64,000 nucleotides of DNA from Oleiagrimonas sp963747595 (GTDB lineage: Bacteria; Pseudomonadota; Gammaproteobacteria; Xanthomonadales; Rhodanobacteraceae), in assembly GCA_963747595.1 (NCBI GenBank), contig CAVVFO010000002.1:1674001-1738000 (forward strand), given 5' to 3'. The notes under the pieces were generated by a model. The model was given only the letters and a program-made list of their open reading frames with translations. It was not told the DNA's origin and ran no database searches. This document shows, piece after piece, positions 25,316 to 35,157 of the stretch (positions within the stretch are counted from its first letter, which is position 1; every line of letters starts with the position of its first letter). A program made the translations under genes and the position numbers.

Positions 25316-27397
25316 TCAATGTGCCTGACTGCCCTTCTTTTCTGCCAGAACCACCAGATCTTCCACGGGCCCGACGATGCGCAACCGAACCTGGGCAGAT
25401 GATCGCCTCGCGTCGATAAAAGTGGTCGTGGTGTTCCTGACCCAGTGATACGGCGGCGTCTCGTGCTTGTCGTAGTAGTCCAACGCGCGGATCCCGATTC
25501 GGGCAAGTTTCGACAACGACTGGACCAATGGTTGCACTGGCTGCAGGCGTGGCGATTTCTGCACCATCCGCCCCAGTGCCGGACCATTGCGCTTCCATGC
25601 ATTCAGCATCGTGCGAATTTTCTTCTCCAGCTGCGGAGTCGGATGCCGGGTGAATCGCTTCACCCATCCGCGGAATTTCACGGCTGCCCATGGATTGGCG
25701 GTGGCCGCATCGGCGATCGAGCTCAGCGGCGAGTAGACGGTGTAGTGCCCGGTGTGCAGCAAGGTGCGCAATCGCGTGTAACCCGTCACCGGCGCGATAA
25801 CATTCACCAGCATCCTCAGGGGGCCGACAGCATGTCCGTCGGCAAGATGCCGAAGCAGCATCGCCGGATTCTTGATCTGCGTCAGCCCGTCCTCTTCGAG
25901 ACGCAGGTTGACCACGTGCAGGCGCTTGTACATGCAGGCAACGTTGTTCACCTTGGCGGGAGACCAGAACCGCTCCGCGATGGCGGCACTCGCGGGCCAC
26001 AGGCGGGAATCTATGGTGGACGGATCGACCAGCTCGCCCCACATCTCGGCTTCGCCCCCCAAGATATGTTTCTTGACGTTACTCGCGAGGTGCGCGTCGC
26101 CGGGAATCGGATCGTTCGTGTAATATTCAGACGCCGGATAAAGCTTATCCAGATAATATCCGTGAGACAAAATGACCTGGTGCCCTTCGCGCGCCGCCTT
26201 GTACAGTTCTTTTCTGCCTCGCCAAACCTGGATCACCGTGTTTTTGGGCAAGCCCGGTTGCAGGATCTCGCCCCACCCGACAACCCGCTTTCCATCCCTG
26301 GAGATCATCCTTGAAATCTTGTCGATGAACCGGGCCTGCAGCGCATCATTGCTTTTTATGGCGGGGCGCATATACGCCTGGATCAGCGGATTGTTGTTCC
26401 ACTGCGTTCCGATATTTTCGTCACCACCGATATGGATATACGGACCCGGAAATAAATCGCCCATCTCCTTGAAAAAACGCCCGAGAAACTGATACGCCGC
26501 GGGGTTGCTTGGATCGAATGCCGGATTGGTACCGCCGAATCGATCCCTCAATTTATAGGGCCCGGGCGCGCTGGCAAATTGGGGATGGCTGACGAACCAG
26601 CTGATCGCATGGGCGGGCACATCGAACTCGGGCACGACCATGATGCCGCGGTCGTTGGCGTATTGGACGATTGTCTTGATCTGCCGCTGGGAAAAATACT
26701 TTCCGCGGGAACCGAGCTCCGTGAGCTTCGGAAACACATGGCTCTGCACGCGGAAGCCCTGGTTGTCGCTCAAATGCAGATGCAGGACATTCATCTTCAC
26801 CGCAGCCATGCCCCTGAGGTTGCGTTCGATGACGTTGACGGGTTCGAAATGCCGCGCCACGTCGATCATCAACCCTCGCCACTTGAAGCGTGGGTGGTCC
26901 CGGATCTCGACATCGGGCACGGAAAAGCCGGTGCTGTCCGCCTGGATCAGTTGCCGGAACGTCTGCAAGCCACGCAGTGCACCAATATCGTCCGTGGCGG
27001 TCAGAACGGCGCCATCCGAGCGCACACGCAGCGAGTAGGACTCGTTTTCGCCCGGCCTGACCACACCCGGGCGATTCACCCGGATGACCAGATCGGCATG
27101 CGGATCTTGATCACCCTTCGTGACGGCATGCTGGTCGAAGGAAAAACCGGTGCGGTCCTGAAGGTGATGCAACAGCCGGGTGGCGCCACCGTACATGCGT
27201 GGAGAGGGATGACCGATGACGGAAATGCTGAAGTTCCTGTCGAGGTGCAATGCCCCATGTTGGAGGCGGATATGTGCCGGCCAGGGCATCAGGTCGAGAT
27301 CACATTTTGACAGTGGCGTGGCCTGTGCCGGCGCCGCCGCCACGGCCGTGATGCAAGCCAACGTGGCCATGCATGAAAATATTGTTTTCCGGATCAA
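25316..27397 (-). CDS. GH20 beta-N-acetylhexosaminidase, exported
   Basis: 693 residues from a TTG at 27397 that overlaps the GH2 stop (TTGA) and has GGGAG seven bases upstream, so translation is coupled. Signal peptide MIRKTIFSCMATLACITAVAAAPAQA. A GH20b-like N-terminal domain (about 35-165) is followed by the catalytic barrel (about 170-520) with the conserved HLHLSDNQGFR and the catalytic pair Asp326-Glu327 in HIGGDENIG. Such enzymes remove terminal GlcNAc from chitin or, as here likely, from GlcNAc-MurNAc oligomers, exposing MurNAc for NamZ. The last 170 residues (from about 525) are a helical region without clear family. Last gene of the minus-strand operon starting at 36852. Confidence 0.92.
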   Translation of the reverse strand: MIRKTIFSCMATLACITAVAAAPAQATPLSKCDLDLMPWPAHIRLQHGALHLDRNFSISVIGHPSPRMYGGATRLLHHLQDRTGFSFDQHAVTKGDQDPHADLVIRVNRPGVVRPGENESYSLRVRSDGAVLTATDDIGALRGLQTFRQLIQADSTGFSVPDVEIRDHPRFKWRGLMIDVARHFEPVNVIERNLRGMAAVKMNVLHLHLSDNQGFRVQSHVFPKLTELGSRGKYFSQRQIKTIVQYANDRGIMVVPEFDVPAHAISWFVSHPQFASAPGPYKLRDRFGGTNPAFDPSNPAAYQFLGRFFKEMGDLFPGPYIHIGGDENIGTQWNNNPLIQAYMRPAIKSNDALQARFIDKISRMISRDGKRVVGWGEILQPGLPKNTVIQVWRGRKELYKAAREGHQVILSHGYYLDKLYPASEYYTNDPIPGDAHLASNVKKHILGGEAEMWGELVDPSTIDSRLWPASAAIAERFWSPAKVNNVACMYKRLHVVNLRLEEDGLTQIKNPAMLLRHLADGHAVGPLRMLVNVIAPVTGYTRLRTLLHTGHYTVYSPLSSIADAATANPWAAVKFRGWVKRFTRHPTPQLEKKIRTMLNAWKRNGPALGRMVQKSPRLQPVQPLVQSLSKLARIGIRALDYYDKHETPPYHWVRNTTTTFIDARRSSAQVRLRIVGPVEDLVVLAEKKGSQAH

Positions 27398-30156
27398 GGC
27401 GTTGCTCCCTCAATGGGTGCCGGAATAACCCGCAGCGGGATGTTCCAGGCTTTCAAATGAATCACGGGCATGGGCGTGGCCAATGCCGAAACGGGGTAAC
27501 GTGCAACAAGGGTGGCCGACTCGCCCGGCCAGAGCGTGACGTCGTTGTCGTTCCAGATGACCGGCAGTATCGGCGCTCCACCCTTGCCACGCCGCAGTGA
27601 AAGGTGTTGGAAAAATGCGACGGTATTTGATGTGGATACGTTGGTGAGGACCGCCCGGGTCACATCCATCGCGCCATCGCGATGTGTCGAAGCAGTGACT
27701 TTGACGTTTGCCCGGCGCAAGCCGGAAAGTGCCGTCAAATCCGCATAACGGCTGACTGGGGTCACATATCCGGTCGAGTGTCCCCAGTCGAGCTGATCCG
27801 GATGGGTCGACAGCCAGTAGACATTGCGACTGACCAGATGACCAAGGGCATTGTCCAGAACGAGCTCGACGAAATAGGCAGAAGACAGGTTCCCCAGCTT
27901 CGGAATCGTGGTGAGTCTGACAGCATGATTTGCCGGTAGATCGATGTCCGCAAGCCGTTTGTCGTAACGCACGTTGCCGTCGAGAGTGTGCACGCGGATG
28001 CGAACGTCCAGGTCGCTCGCCGCGTGACGTGAATGATTCACTGCCACGATCGACCGGCTGCCGTATGAATACTGGATATGAATCTGCTCGTTCGCCTTTT
28101 TGGCGCCAAAATAGGCCCCGGCCGGATTGAGGTCATGGTTGAACAAGTGCCAGTGCAACGATGGCCAGGCGTTGTCGAGCATCCAGTAGATGACTCCTGT
28201 CGCCGGGCGCTGCGCATTCATGCGCGCGTCGTACGCCTCGAACTGCGCCCGGGTGGACGCGTAGTCGGCAAGCTGCGCTTTCTCCACATAATCGGCGAGG
28301 CTGCGGGGTTTGCCATAACGGTGTGCGAGCGCTGCATCGAAACGCTGCATGCTCGACATCGGCGACCATGCCGCGCCGACATGGAACTGCCTGAAGTCGG
28401 GGTTCTTCCACAGCGCCTGGAGCGCCGTGGGAGTGAGCATTTTCTTGAGGCTCGCCAGGCGCGGGATATCGAAGCCGGCGCCAGTCTCGGAATTGAAACC
28501 GAATGCTGCACCGCCTTGCTCACCGTACCAATAGTCCGGCGGCACCCAGGCGTAGGGACCGGACATCTTCATTCCGGACGGTCCTGCCGCCGTGGTCGTT
28601 TGCGCCGACGCGGCGGAGACGATTGCATCCGGCCAGCCCGCCGTCTTCAGCGCGCGCACGTAGCTTTTGGCCACATTCGCCGGTGGGGCGTTGTCGCTAC
28701 CGATCAGAAAGGCGATCACCGAGGGATGATTGCGCAAGAGCCTGGCTTCGCTTGCCATGGAGTTGCGGGCAACTCTCAGGTCACGGGTGTTCCATGGCGC
28801 GCCGCCCGTCTTCGCCCAGCCCTCCCATTTGTCGCAACATTCCCAGCCGGCGAGAATCATGATGCCGTTGCGGTCGGCGAGGTCATAGAAACGCTGTCTT
28901 TCGAGCTTTCCCTCGGTGCGAATCGCGTTCAGGCCGAGATCGTGCACGTATGCAAATTCTTCGCCCAGGAGCCGGGGCTGGTTGCGCAAGAACATGTCTG
29001 GCGCCCACCCGGCGCCGCGGATGAGGATCGGCATGCCATTGACCACAAACTGCCGGTACCCCTGTTTGGTCAGGTGCGAGCGTATATCCCGGATGCCGAA
29101 GGTCGTGCCAGCATGACCGGAGACCGTTCCGCCGACACGTGCCGTCAGCCTCAACGTGTACAGCGGATGCTTGCCCATGCCTGCCGGCCACCAGACCCGG
29201 GGGTGATGCAGGTCAAGCGCCGGCGTGGTGGCAGCATCGAACGTCAGCGTGCGCGCCTGATGTGGTTTCAGGTAAATGCTCCGCTTCAGCTGGATGCCCG
29301 CCACCCGGCCGCTCACGCGCACCTCGTGACCGCTGGCATCGTCGTTGCGTGCCGCGACTTTGATGGTCAGCTGCGCGTCCTCCAGGCCCGGCAGGGCGAG
29401 TTTCGACGTGACTTGCGGACCATGCAGCGATACGGGCCCGCTGCGCAGAATGTCGATGCCCCGCCAGATACCCATGTTGTTGTCAGGCGCGGCGGGGTTC
29501 CAGTCGATCCAGCTCGTGATCAGATCACGTTCCGGGTTGGCCGGGTACACGCGCACGGCCAGCGTGTTGATGCCCGGATGAACCCGCCGTGTGACATCGA
29601 TCTCATGGACCGTGAAAGCGCCGGCGATACGCGCGTGATCTGCAATCTTGACGCCGTTCAGCCAGAGATCCGCACAGGGAATGATGCCGTTGGTCCTGAT
29701 GAAGGTATGCGTGCCTTTTCCGGCGTTGCGCAACCGGAAATTCGCCCGATACCACCACTGGATGCGGAAATGCCCGGCATTGACTTCACGCAGCCGGGTG
29801 CCCTCGAAAACATGCGCGTACTTTCCGTTCTCGAGCCATCCGGCGAAAACCGTCGCCTGTGCGCCCACCGGATACCAGCCCCGGGTCGAAAACCCCGGTT
29901 GCGATACTTTCCGACCTCCCACCTGCACCTTGCTCGCGGACTGGATTTTCCAGCGCGCAATCCGGGTCGGCCCGATGCCGTGTACAGGCGTGTCCAGCGA
30001 CGGCGCGGCTGCGGTCTGCATCGCCGGGCAACCGGATGAGACGGCGGCCATGGCAAGAGCCGCAAGCAGCCAAAGTGCTGCGCCTGCACCTCTTGGCAGG
30101 CCTCGCGTGTCCTGCTTTCTTCCAGACAACGCGCCCGGGGTGGTTGATGCATTCAC
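27394..30156 (-). CDS. GH2 exo-beta-D-glucosaminidase-like (CsxA type), exported
   Basis: About 920 residues from the GTG at 30156, preceded by AAAAAAGGTG at good spacing; ATGs at 30201 and 30210 are possible but lack a ribosome site. A hydrophobic export segment (ALWLLAALAMAAVSSGC) may be a lipoprotein signal, though its lipobox is weak. Domains in order: sugar-binding sandwich (about 85-240), Ig-like, TIM barrel (from about 365), further beta domains. The acid/base position is Asp in IGSDNAPP (about 488), as in CsxA rather than the Glu of most GH2, and the nucleophile is Glu in FNSETGAG (about 557). CsxA releases GlcN from chitosan; de-N-acetylated peptidoglycan would offer the same residue. 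A beta-mannosidase is the alternative. Confidence 0.82.
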   Translation of the reverse strand: MNASTTPGALSGRKQDTRGLPRGAGAALWLLAALAMAAVSSGCPAMQTAAAPSLDTPVHGIGPTRIARWKIQSASKVQVGGRKVSQPGFSTRGWYPVGAQATVFAGWLENGKYAHVFEGTRLREVNAGHFRIQWWYRANFRLRNAGKGTHTFIRTNGIIPCADLWLNGVKIADHARIAGAFTVHEIDVTRRVHPGINTLAVRVYPANPERDLITSWIDWNPAAPDNNMGIWRGIDILRSGPVSLHGPQVTSKLALPGLEDAQLTIKVAARNDDASGHEVRVSGRVAGIQLKRSIYLKPHQARTLTFDAATTPALDLHHPRVWWPAGMGKHPLYTLRLTARVGGTVSGHAGTTFGIRDIRSHLTKQGYRQFVVNGMPILIRGAGWAPDMFLRNQPRLLGEEFAYVHDLGLNAIRTEGKLERQRFYDLADRNGIMILAGWECCDKWEGWAKTGGAPWNTRDLRVARNSMASEARLLRNHPSVIAFLIGSDNAPPANVAKSYVRALKTAGWPDAIVSAASAQTTTAAGPSGMKMSGPYAWVPPDYWYGEQGGAAFGFNSETGAGFDIPRLASLKKMLTPTALQALWKNPDFRQFHVGAAWSPMSSMQRFDAALAHRYGKPRSLADYVEKAQLADYASTRAQFEAYDARMNAQRPATGVIYWMLDNAWPSLHWHLFNHDLNPAGAYFGAKKANEQIHIQYSYGSRSIVAVNHSRHAASDLDVRIRVHTLDGNVRYDKRLADIDLPANHAVRLTTIPKLGNLSSAYFVELVLDNALGHLVSRNVYWLSTHPDQLDWGHSTGYVTPVSRYADLTALSGLRRANVKVTASTHRDGAMDVTRAVLTNVSTSNTVAFFQHLSLRRGKGGAPILPVIWNDNDVTLWPGESATLVARYPVSALATPMPVIHLKAWNIPLRVIPAPIEGATP

Positions 30157-30252
30157 GATGTATGTCACCTTTTTTGGCGCTGTATCTTGCGCGAGCAGCA
30201 TGTCCTGCATGAAGGCTTTGCCACACGTCGGCGCATCAGGGAATGTGCCGGT

Positions 30253-31956
30253 TCAAGACGCGGGATCGCTGTTTTTCCAGCGGCGATATTTGCTTGTCTG
30301 GCCGATGCCCGGATTGAATGCGTTACAGGGATCGAGCTCGCGATAGAAATCGGCCAGCGCCGGCTTGGCGCGGTAGAGGTGCCCGACGTTGTGTTCGGCG
30401 GGGTATTCGGCTCCACGGGCGTCGAGCAGTTCCCACATGCGATGCTCGAGAGCCAGGGTGTCCGAGCCCTTGGCAACGATATAGTCCTGATGCAGCACGT
30501 GGCACAGGAAGTGGCCGTAGTAGAGTTTCTTCAGCAGCGGGCGCTCGATGTCTTCCGGCAATGTCTCGAACCAGTCCCGCTCGTTGCGCTTGAGCGCGAT
30601 ATCCAGCGAAACGATGTCCTCAACCGTATCGCGATGCATGATGCGGTAGCGTACGGCCGCACCGGCGATGGCAAAACGATGCAGAAACGCCAGGCGGCCT
30701 TCTTCCGGTGTGCATGCGAAATAATTGCCTTCGAACCGGCTGAAGTGTTCTCCCAGCAATTGCCGGGTTTGCTCGACGCTCCGGGCGGAGACCTTGAGGA
30801 TGAGGTGGTGCACGTAGCGGTCACGGTACTGCTTGAGGCGCGAAGGCAGGTGCGGGGGAAAGATCCGGCTGAGCCGTTGCAGGAGACGATCGGACATGTT
30901 GGCGGGCAGGAATCGCCATCGGTCGCAGAAGGCATCGACGCGGTTCTTCAGCGCGAACAAACTCGGCAGGCGCCTTGTACCGAGCATCCGGATCATCAGG
31001 AAGGTGTCTTTGCCATAGCGTTCGGCGGTATCAAACGCCTGCCGATGCATGTACTCGCAGGAAATCGGCAGCTCCCCCGCCTGCGCCAGGATGCGACGGC
31101 GCAGCCCGGTCAACGCCTGCGTGTCGTTGGTACCGATGTAGAACACCCGCGTTCCGGTCTCTTTGGGAAACGTATCCAGGCGCACCGCAAACACCATCAG
31201 CTTCCCGGCAGACCCGGAGGCTTCGAAAAGCCGGCGCGGATCCGCGTTGAAACGTGCGGGAGTGTCGGCATCGATCGCGCGTACGTGCTGCTCATAGCCG
31301 GGGTCGGATGCGGCCGCCCGGGAGTGGGCCACGTCACCGGGCGCGTAGTCGCCCTGCTCCAGTCGTTCCAGGATGGTTTCCGGATCGTCCCCCAGGTTCA
31401 CGCCAAGGTGATTGACCAGTCGCAGCTGTCCGTCCGCATCGACGCGGGCGTGTATCGACAACTCGGTATAGGCCGGGCCGCGCCTGACGAGCGCCCCGCC
31501 GGAGTTGTTGCAGACCCCGCCGAACACCGAGGCGCCCAGGCAGGAGGACCCGATCACCGAATGCGGCTCCCGCCCCAGCGGATCCAGGGCTTTTTCCAGT
31601 TGGTCCAGCGTGGCGCCGGGAAGGCAGACCACCTGCCGACCCTCGTCCAGTAGCTGCAACTTGTCGAGTCGCATCGTATTGACGATCACGACCTCGCGAT
31701 CATAGGCGTCCCCATCCGGGGTCGAGCCACCGGTCAGTCCGGTATTGGCCGCCTGCGTGATAACGACGCGGTCGTTGTCGATGCATGCCTGCAGCACCCG
31801 CCATTGTTCAACCAGCGACCCGGGGCGAACCACCGCCACCACCGGCCCGCCGCCGAAGCGGAACCCATTGCGGTAGCGACGGGTCAGGACCTCGTCCGTG
31901 ATCACGTATTTCTTGCCGACGATTTCGGCCAGTTGGCGGATGAACGCAGGAGACAT
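30253..31956 (-). CDS. dld: Quinone-dependent D-lactate dehydrogenase
   Basis: 567 residues, matching Escherichia coli Dld (571). The FAD-binding PCMH domain shows VITQAANTGLTGGSTPDG (about 65-82) and GSSCLGASVFGGVCNNSGGALVRRGPAYTEL (about 137-167); the C-terminal membrane-associated Dld domain follows (FLMIRMLGTRRLPSLFALKNRVDAF, YVHHLILKVS). It oxidises D-lactate to pyruvate on the inner face of the membrane and reduces quinone. Its presence in an operon with NamZ and hexosaminidase genes is explained by murQ, which makes D-lactate. That functional link is inference but strong. The gap to the GH2 gene is about 96 bases. Confidence 0.94.
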   Translation of the reverse strand: MSPAFIRQLAEIVGKKYVITDEVLTRRYRNGFRFGGGPVVAVVRPGSLVEQWRVLQACIDNDRVVITQAANTGLTGGSTPDGDAYDREVVIVNTMRLDKLQLLDEGRQVVCLPGATLDQLEKALDPLGREPHSVIGSSCLGASVFGGVCNNSGGALVRRGPAYTELSIHARVDADGQLRLVNHLGVNLGDDPETILERLEQGDYAPGDVAHSRAAASDPGYEQHVRAIDADTPARFNADPRRLFEASGSAGKLMVFAVRLDTFPKETGTRVFYIGTNDTQALTGLRRRILAQAGELPISCEYMHRQAFDTAERYGKDTFLMIRMLGTRRLPSLFALKNRVDAFCDRWRFLPANMSDRLLQRLSRIFPPHLPSRLKQYRDRYVHHLILKVSARSVEQTRQLLGEHFSRFEGNYFACTPEEGRLAFLHRFAIAGAAVRYRIMHRDTVEDIVSLDIALKRNERDWFETLPEDIERPLLKKLYYGHFLCHVLHQDYIVAKGSDTLALEHRMWELLDARGAEYPAEHNVGHLYRAKPALADFYRELDPCNAFNPGIGQTSKYRRWKNSDPAS

Positions 31957-32069
31957 GGCGGCGTGATATCAAACGGTAACAGTGATGGAGGCGCTCGATT
32001 CGGAACCTCTCCCACAAAAGCGGATTGCAGCATCAATCGCACGGATATCGGGCTGCATATTATGCCCCC

Positions 32070-33533
32070 TCACTCCGTGGCTGGATGCGTGAGCGAAAGC
32101 AGTCCGCTGACCACCAGAGTGATGACCACTCCGATCGGCACGAACCAGGGGAAGGCCAGGGACTGGCCATTGACCCGCACGTAAAGCACGACCATGGCCA
32201 TGGCAATGACCGTCACGATGAAGCCGATAGCGCCATCGCGCTGATTCGCGCGCTTGACCAGGACTCCAAGCAGGAAGGCGCCAAGAAGCGCCCCGTACGT
32301 ATACCCGGTAATGGTGAGGCCCAAAACCACCACCGGGCTGTGCGTATCCGTGAAGATCGAGGCAAACCCAACCAGGGCGGCGCCCCAGACCAACGTTGAT
32401 ATACGCGAGATCTTCAACATCGCCTCGTCGCTGTAGGAGCGGCGGCTGAACACGCGGACAAGATCCGTAATGGTCGAATTCGAAAGGGAGTTCAATGCCG
32501 ATGACAAGGACCCCATGGTTGCCGCCAGGATCCCTGCAATCAGCAGCCCCGAAACCCCGGGAGGAAGCTGATTGATAATAAAATCGGGATACAGATCATC
32601 GGACGTCGTCATGCCCATTTGCTGCGGGGTACGTCCGCCAAGGTGAATCCACAAGAATGTGCCAATGAGCGAAAACAAGGCAAACTGCAGCAATACGATA
32701 AACGCGCTCACAATCAATGCCTTACGGCTACCGGACGAAGTTTTGCAAGCAAGAACCCGCTGCACTATCAGTTGATCTGCGCCGTGGGAAGCCATCGTGA
32801 AAACAGCACCACCAAGCACCGCGGCAACGAACGAAAACGGACTTGTCAGAATCGGCGCACTGAAATCGAAAACATTGAACTTTCCTACGGCGAACGCGTG
32901 ATGCAAATCATGCAGCGAAACCCCGTGTGCCAGAATCACCACACTTAATATTGCGCCACCAATATAAAGCATCATTTGAATCGTATCGGTCCATACAACA
33001 GCGCGTATCCCGCCCATGTAGGTGTAGACCACAGTTACCGCCGCCAGGACCACGATGATCATGAAATAATTGGCGTGGATGCCCATTGAAGAAAGCAAAA
33101 GTGCGATCGGAATCGCGGACGCAAAGAGTCTCACGCCTTCTGCAAGAAGCCGGGTGATCAAAAAGGTGACCGACGCCAGCCCTTGTACCTTGGCGCCAAA
33201 TCGCACGCCAAGGTATTGATACGCACTGACAAATCCGCCGTTCCTGTAAAGCGGAAGGATGAAGTACGCGACAATGGTGCGGCCGATGATGTATCCGACA
33301 GCAAGCTCCACAAAACCGTAGGCACCGATATACGCAACGCCGGGCACACTGATCACTGTCAACGTAGAGGTTTCGGTGGCGACGATGGAAAAGCATACGG
33401 CCCACCAGGAAAGTGTGCGGCTGCCGACGAAGTAATCGGCGGCGCTGCGCTGCTTGCCACTCAAACGCAGCCCGATCAACGCTGTCGCGATCAGATATAT
33501 GACGATTACCAACGGGTCCAGCAGATCATGCAT
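32070..33533 (-). CDS. Sodium:solute symporter (SSS family)
   Basis: 487 residues from the ATG at 33533, preceded by GGAAG; an upstream in-frame ATG at 33626 would add an unrelated basic stretch. About thirteen membrane helices; the start HDLLDPLVIVIYLIATALIGLRLSGKQRSAADYFVGSRTLSWW is typical, as is the substrate/Na+ helix with VATETSTLTVISVPGVAYIG and SALNSLSNSTITDL. SSS proteins import sugars, amino acids or organic acids with Na+. Placed between dld and namZ, it is the best inner-membrane importer for free MurNAc, GlcNAc or a MurNAc disaccharide, taking the place of the PTS permease MurP. This substrate is inferred; D-lactate is an alternative because dld is adjacent. Confidence 0.88.
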   Translation of the reverse strand: MHDLLDPLVIVIYLIATALIGLRLSGKQRSAADYFVGSRTLSWWAVCFSIVATETSTLTVISVPGVAYIGAYGFVELAVGYIIGRTIVAYFILPLYRNGGFVSAYQYLGVRFGAKVQGLASVTFLITRLLAEGVRLFASAIPIALLLSSMGIHANYFMIIVVLAAVTVVYTYMGGIRAVVWTDTIQMMLYIGGAILSVVILAHGVSLHDLHHAFAVGKFNVFDFSAPILTSPFSFVAAVLGGAVFTMASHGADQLIVQRVLACKTSSGSRKALIVSAFIVLLQFALFSLIGTFLWIHLGGRTPQQMGMTTSDDLYPDFIINQLPPGVSGLLIAGILAATMGSLSSALNSLSNSTITDLVRVFSRRSYSDEAMLKISRISTLVWGAALVGFASIFTDTHSPVVVLGLTITGYTYGALLGAFLLGVLVKRANQRDGAIGFIVTVIAMAMVVLYVRVNGQSLAFPWFVPIGVVITLVVSGLLSLTHPATE

Positions 33534-33731
33534 GTCTATCTTCCAAAATGGCATCAGGCGAAGGATCGGGACGCACCTGATTGATTGTTTTGAAAATTTC
33601 CGGATATACCGACGCACGCGCCGCAATCATGCGGCCGCCGCTGTTGCGAAGATACGGTTCACAGGCTTCCCGTACGGAACCTCATATATCGGCCACATGC
33701 ATTTTTTCTTGCAAACGGTACGAACAGGTGG

Positions 33732-35054
33732 TCAGTAAAGAAGGTATTTTCTTCGTATGCTCTTGAAATGATCAAGGCGTTTTTTCCATCGCTGCTGCAT
33801 CGCTTTGACAGACACACCCTTTTCAATATCTTTCCTCACCCAGTCATTGCCTATCAGTCTGTCAAACGAAGCCGGCTTGAAAGAAAAATGCCGCGGATAT
33901 TCATCATGGATTTCCTTGATCACATCCAGCCCCGTGACAACGGGATTGAACACACTCCGCCGCACTACGTGAACCTGTACTCCGTTGCACAGGTGACCGC
34001 GATATTTTGAAAACGTGGGAGTGAAATGGACAGCACGAAACCGCACACCCGGCAAGTGGCGCGCATTGAGCTTTTCCGCCAACGTGTCTGCGCGTATCCA
34101 GGGTGCGCCCGTCAATTCAAACGGCCGCGTTGTACCACGGCCCTCGGAAACGTTGGTTCCTTCAATCAGCCCCATGCCGGGATATACCAACGCTGTTTGC
34201 AGGGTCGGCATGTTCGGGGAGGGCATAATGAATTGCAGGGGGGTATCGCTGTAGAACATCGAACGTTTCCATCCACGCATTTTCACGACAATAAGGTTTG
34301 CATGGATATGGAACTGCCCATTGAAATACCTCGCCAGTTCGCCCACCGTCATGCCATAGCGCAACGCAATCGGATAAAGGCCCACGAACGATGAATATTT
34401 CGGTTCCAGCACAGGCCCCTGCACCTGCAGACCATCGATCGGGTTCGGCCGGTCCAGTACGATGAAGGGTATATGCGCTTTCGCAGCGGCCTTCATCGCA
34501 TCCGCCATGGTATAAAGATAGGTGTAGAAACGGGTCCCCACCGGCTGAATATCAAACAGCAGCGCATCGACCTTTTTCAACATGCCCGCCGTAGGCTGCC
34601 TCGTTTTCCCATACAGGCTATACACCGGCACTCCTGTCTGCTCGTCATGATAGGAACCAACGTGCGCGCCCGCCTGGTGCGCGCCGCGAATCCCATGCTC
34701 GGGGCCGAAAAGCGCCACGAGATGAACGTGGTCGGCATGATCCAGCAAGTCGATGTCGCTGGTGAGATGTTGATCAACGCCGGTGGGATTCGTCACAAGA
34801 CCGATGCGCTTGCCTCGAATAAGGTGCATTCGATGCTTGAGCAATACGCTGATCCCGGACTCGAACCTGGGCGCGCGCCTTGGATGGGCCGGATGCGTTT
34901 TTCCGGCCGCAAACGCCGGCGTCACGAGGCACACCAACATGGCGATGATCACAGCGGCTGCAGCCGGGAATGGCATGTTCGCCACGGCCTTCCCCTGCGT
35001 AGCAGGTGTTTCCCTCTGCAACTTTGCTGTGGCGCCGTCTGTGGTGTACATCAT
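33732..35054 (-). CDS. namZ: Exo-beta-N-acetylmuramidase NamZ (DUF1343, GH171)
   Basis: About 440 residues from the ATG at 35054, which has GAGAGG six bases upstream; ATG at 34976 is an internal alternative, giving the same signal peptide MPFPAAAAVIIAMLVCLVTPAFA. The DUF1343 core is clear: VTNPTGVD (about 87-94), LFGPEHGIRG with Glu119 as likely catalytic residue, DIQPVGTRFYTY, VLDRPNPI and EGTNVSEGRGTTRPFE. NamZ of Bacillus subtilis removes terminal MurNAc from the non-reducing end of glycan chains. Here it lies directly downstream of an AmiE-like hydrolase, as in the Bacillus amiE-nagZ-namZ cluster, and upstream of the SSS symporter. The product would feed MurK and MurQ. Confidence 0.92.
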   Translation of the reverse strand: MMYTTDGATAKLQRETPATQGKAVANMPFPAAAAVIIAMLVCLVTPAFAAGKTHPAHPRRAPRFESGISVLLKHRMHLIRGKRIGLVTNPTGVDQHLTSDIDLLDHADHVHLVALFGPEHGIRGAHQAGAHVGSYHDEQTGVPVYSLYGKTRQPTAGMLKKVDALLFDIQPVGTRFYTYLYTMADAMKAAAKAHIPFIVLDRPNPIDGLQVQGPVLEPKYSSFVGLYPIALRYGMTVGELARYFNGQFHIHANLIVVKMRGWKRSMFYSDTPLQFIMPSPNMPTLQTALVYPGMGLIEGTNVSEGRGTTRPFELTGAPWIRADTLAEKLNARHLPGVRFRAVHFTPTFSKYRGHLCNGVQVHVVRRSVFNPVVTGLDVIKEIHDEYPRHFSFKPASFDRLIGNDWVRKDIEKGVSVKAMQQRWKKRLDHFKSIRRKYLLY

Positions 35055-35157
35055 TGCAGGACCTCTCCCCACCTCTGTGGCGCAGCTGCACCCTCTTGCC
35101 ACGTTGCGGCAGACATACAGCTTTGCCATACATTCTTTTGGCACGCGATGAACGTGA

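Noticed and set aside
28078..30039. 653-codon frame opposite the GH2 gene
   Set aside because: Mirror of a strongly supported GH2 enzyme; no recognisable motif in its translation.
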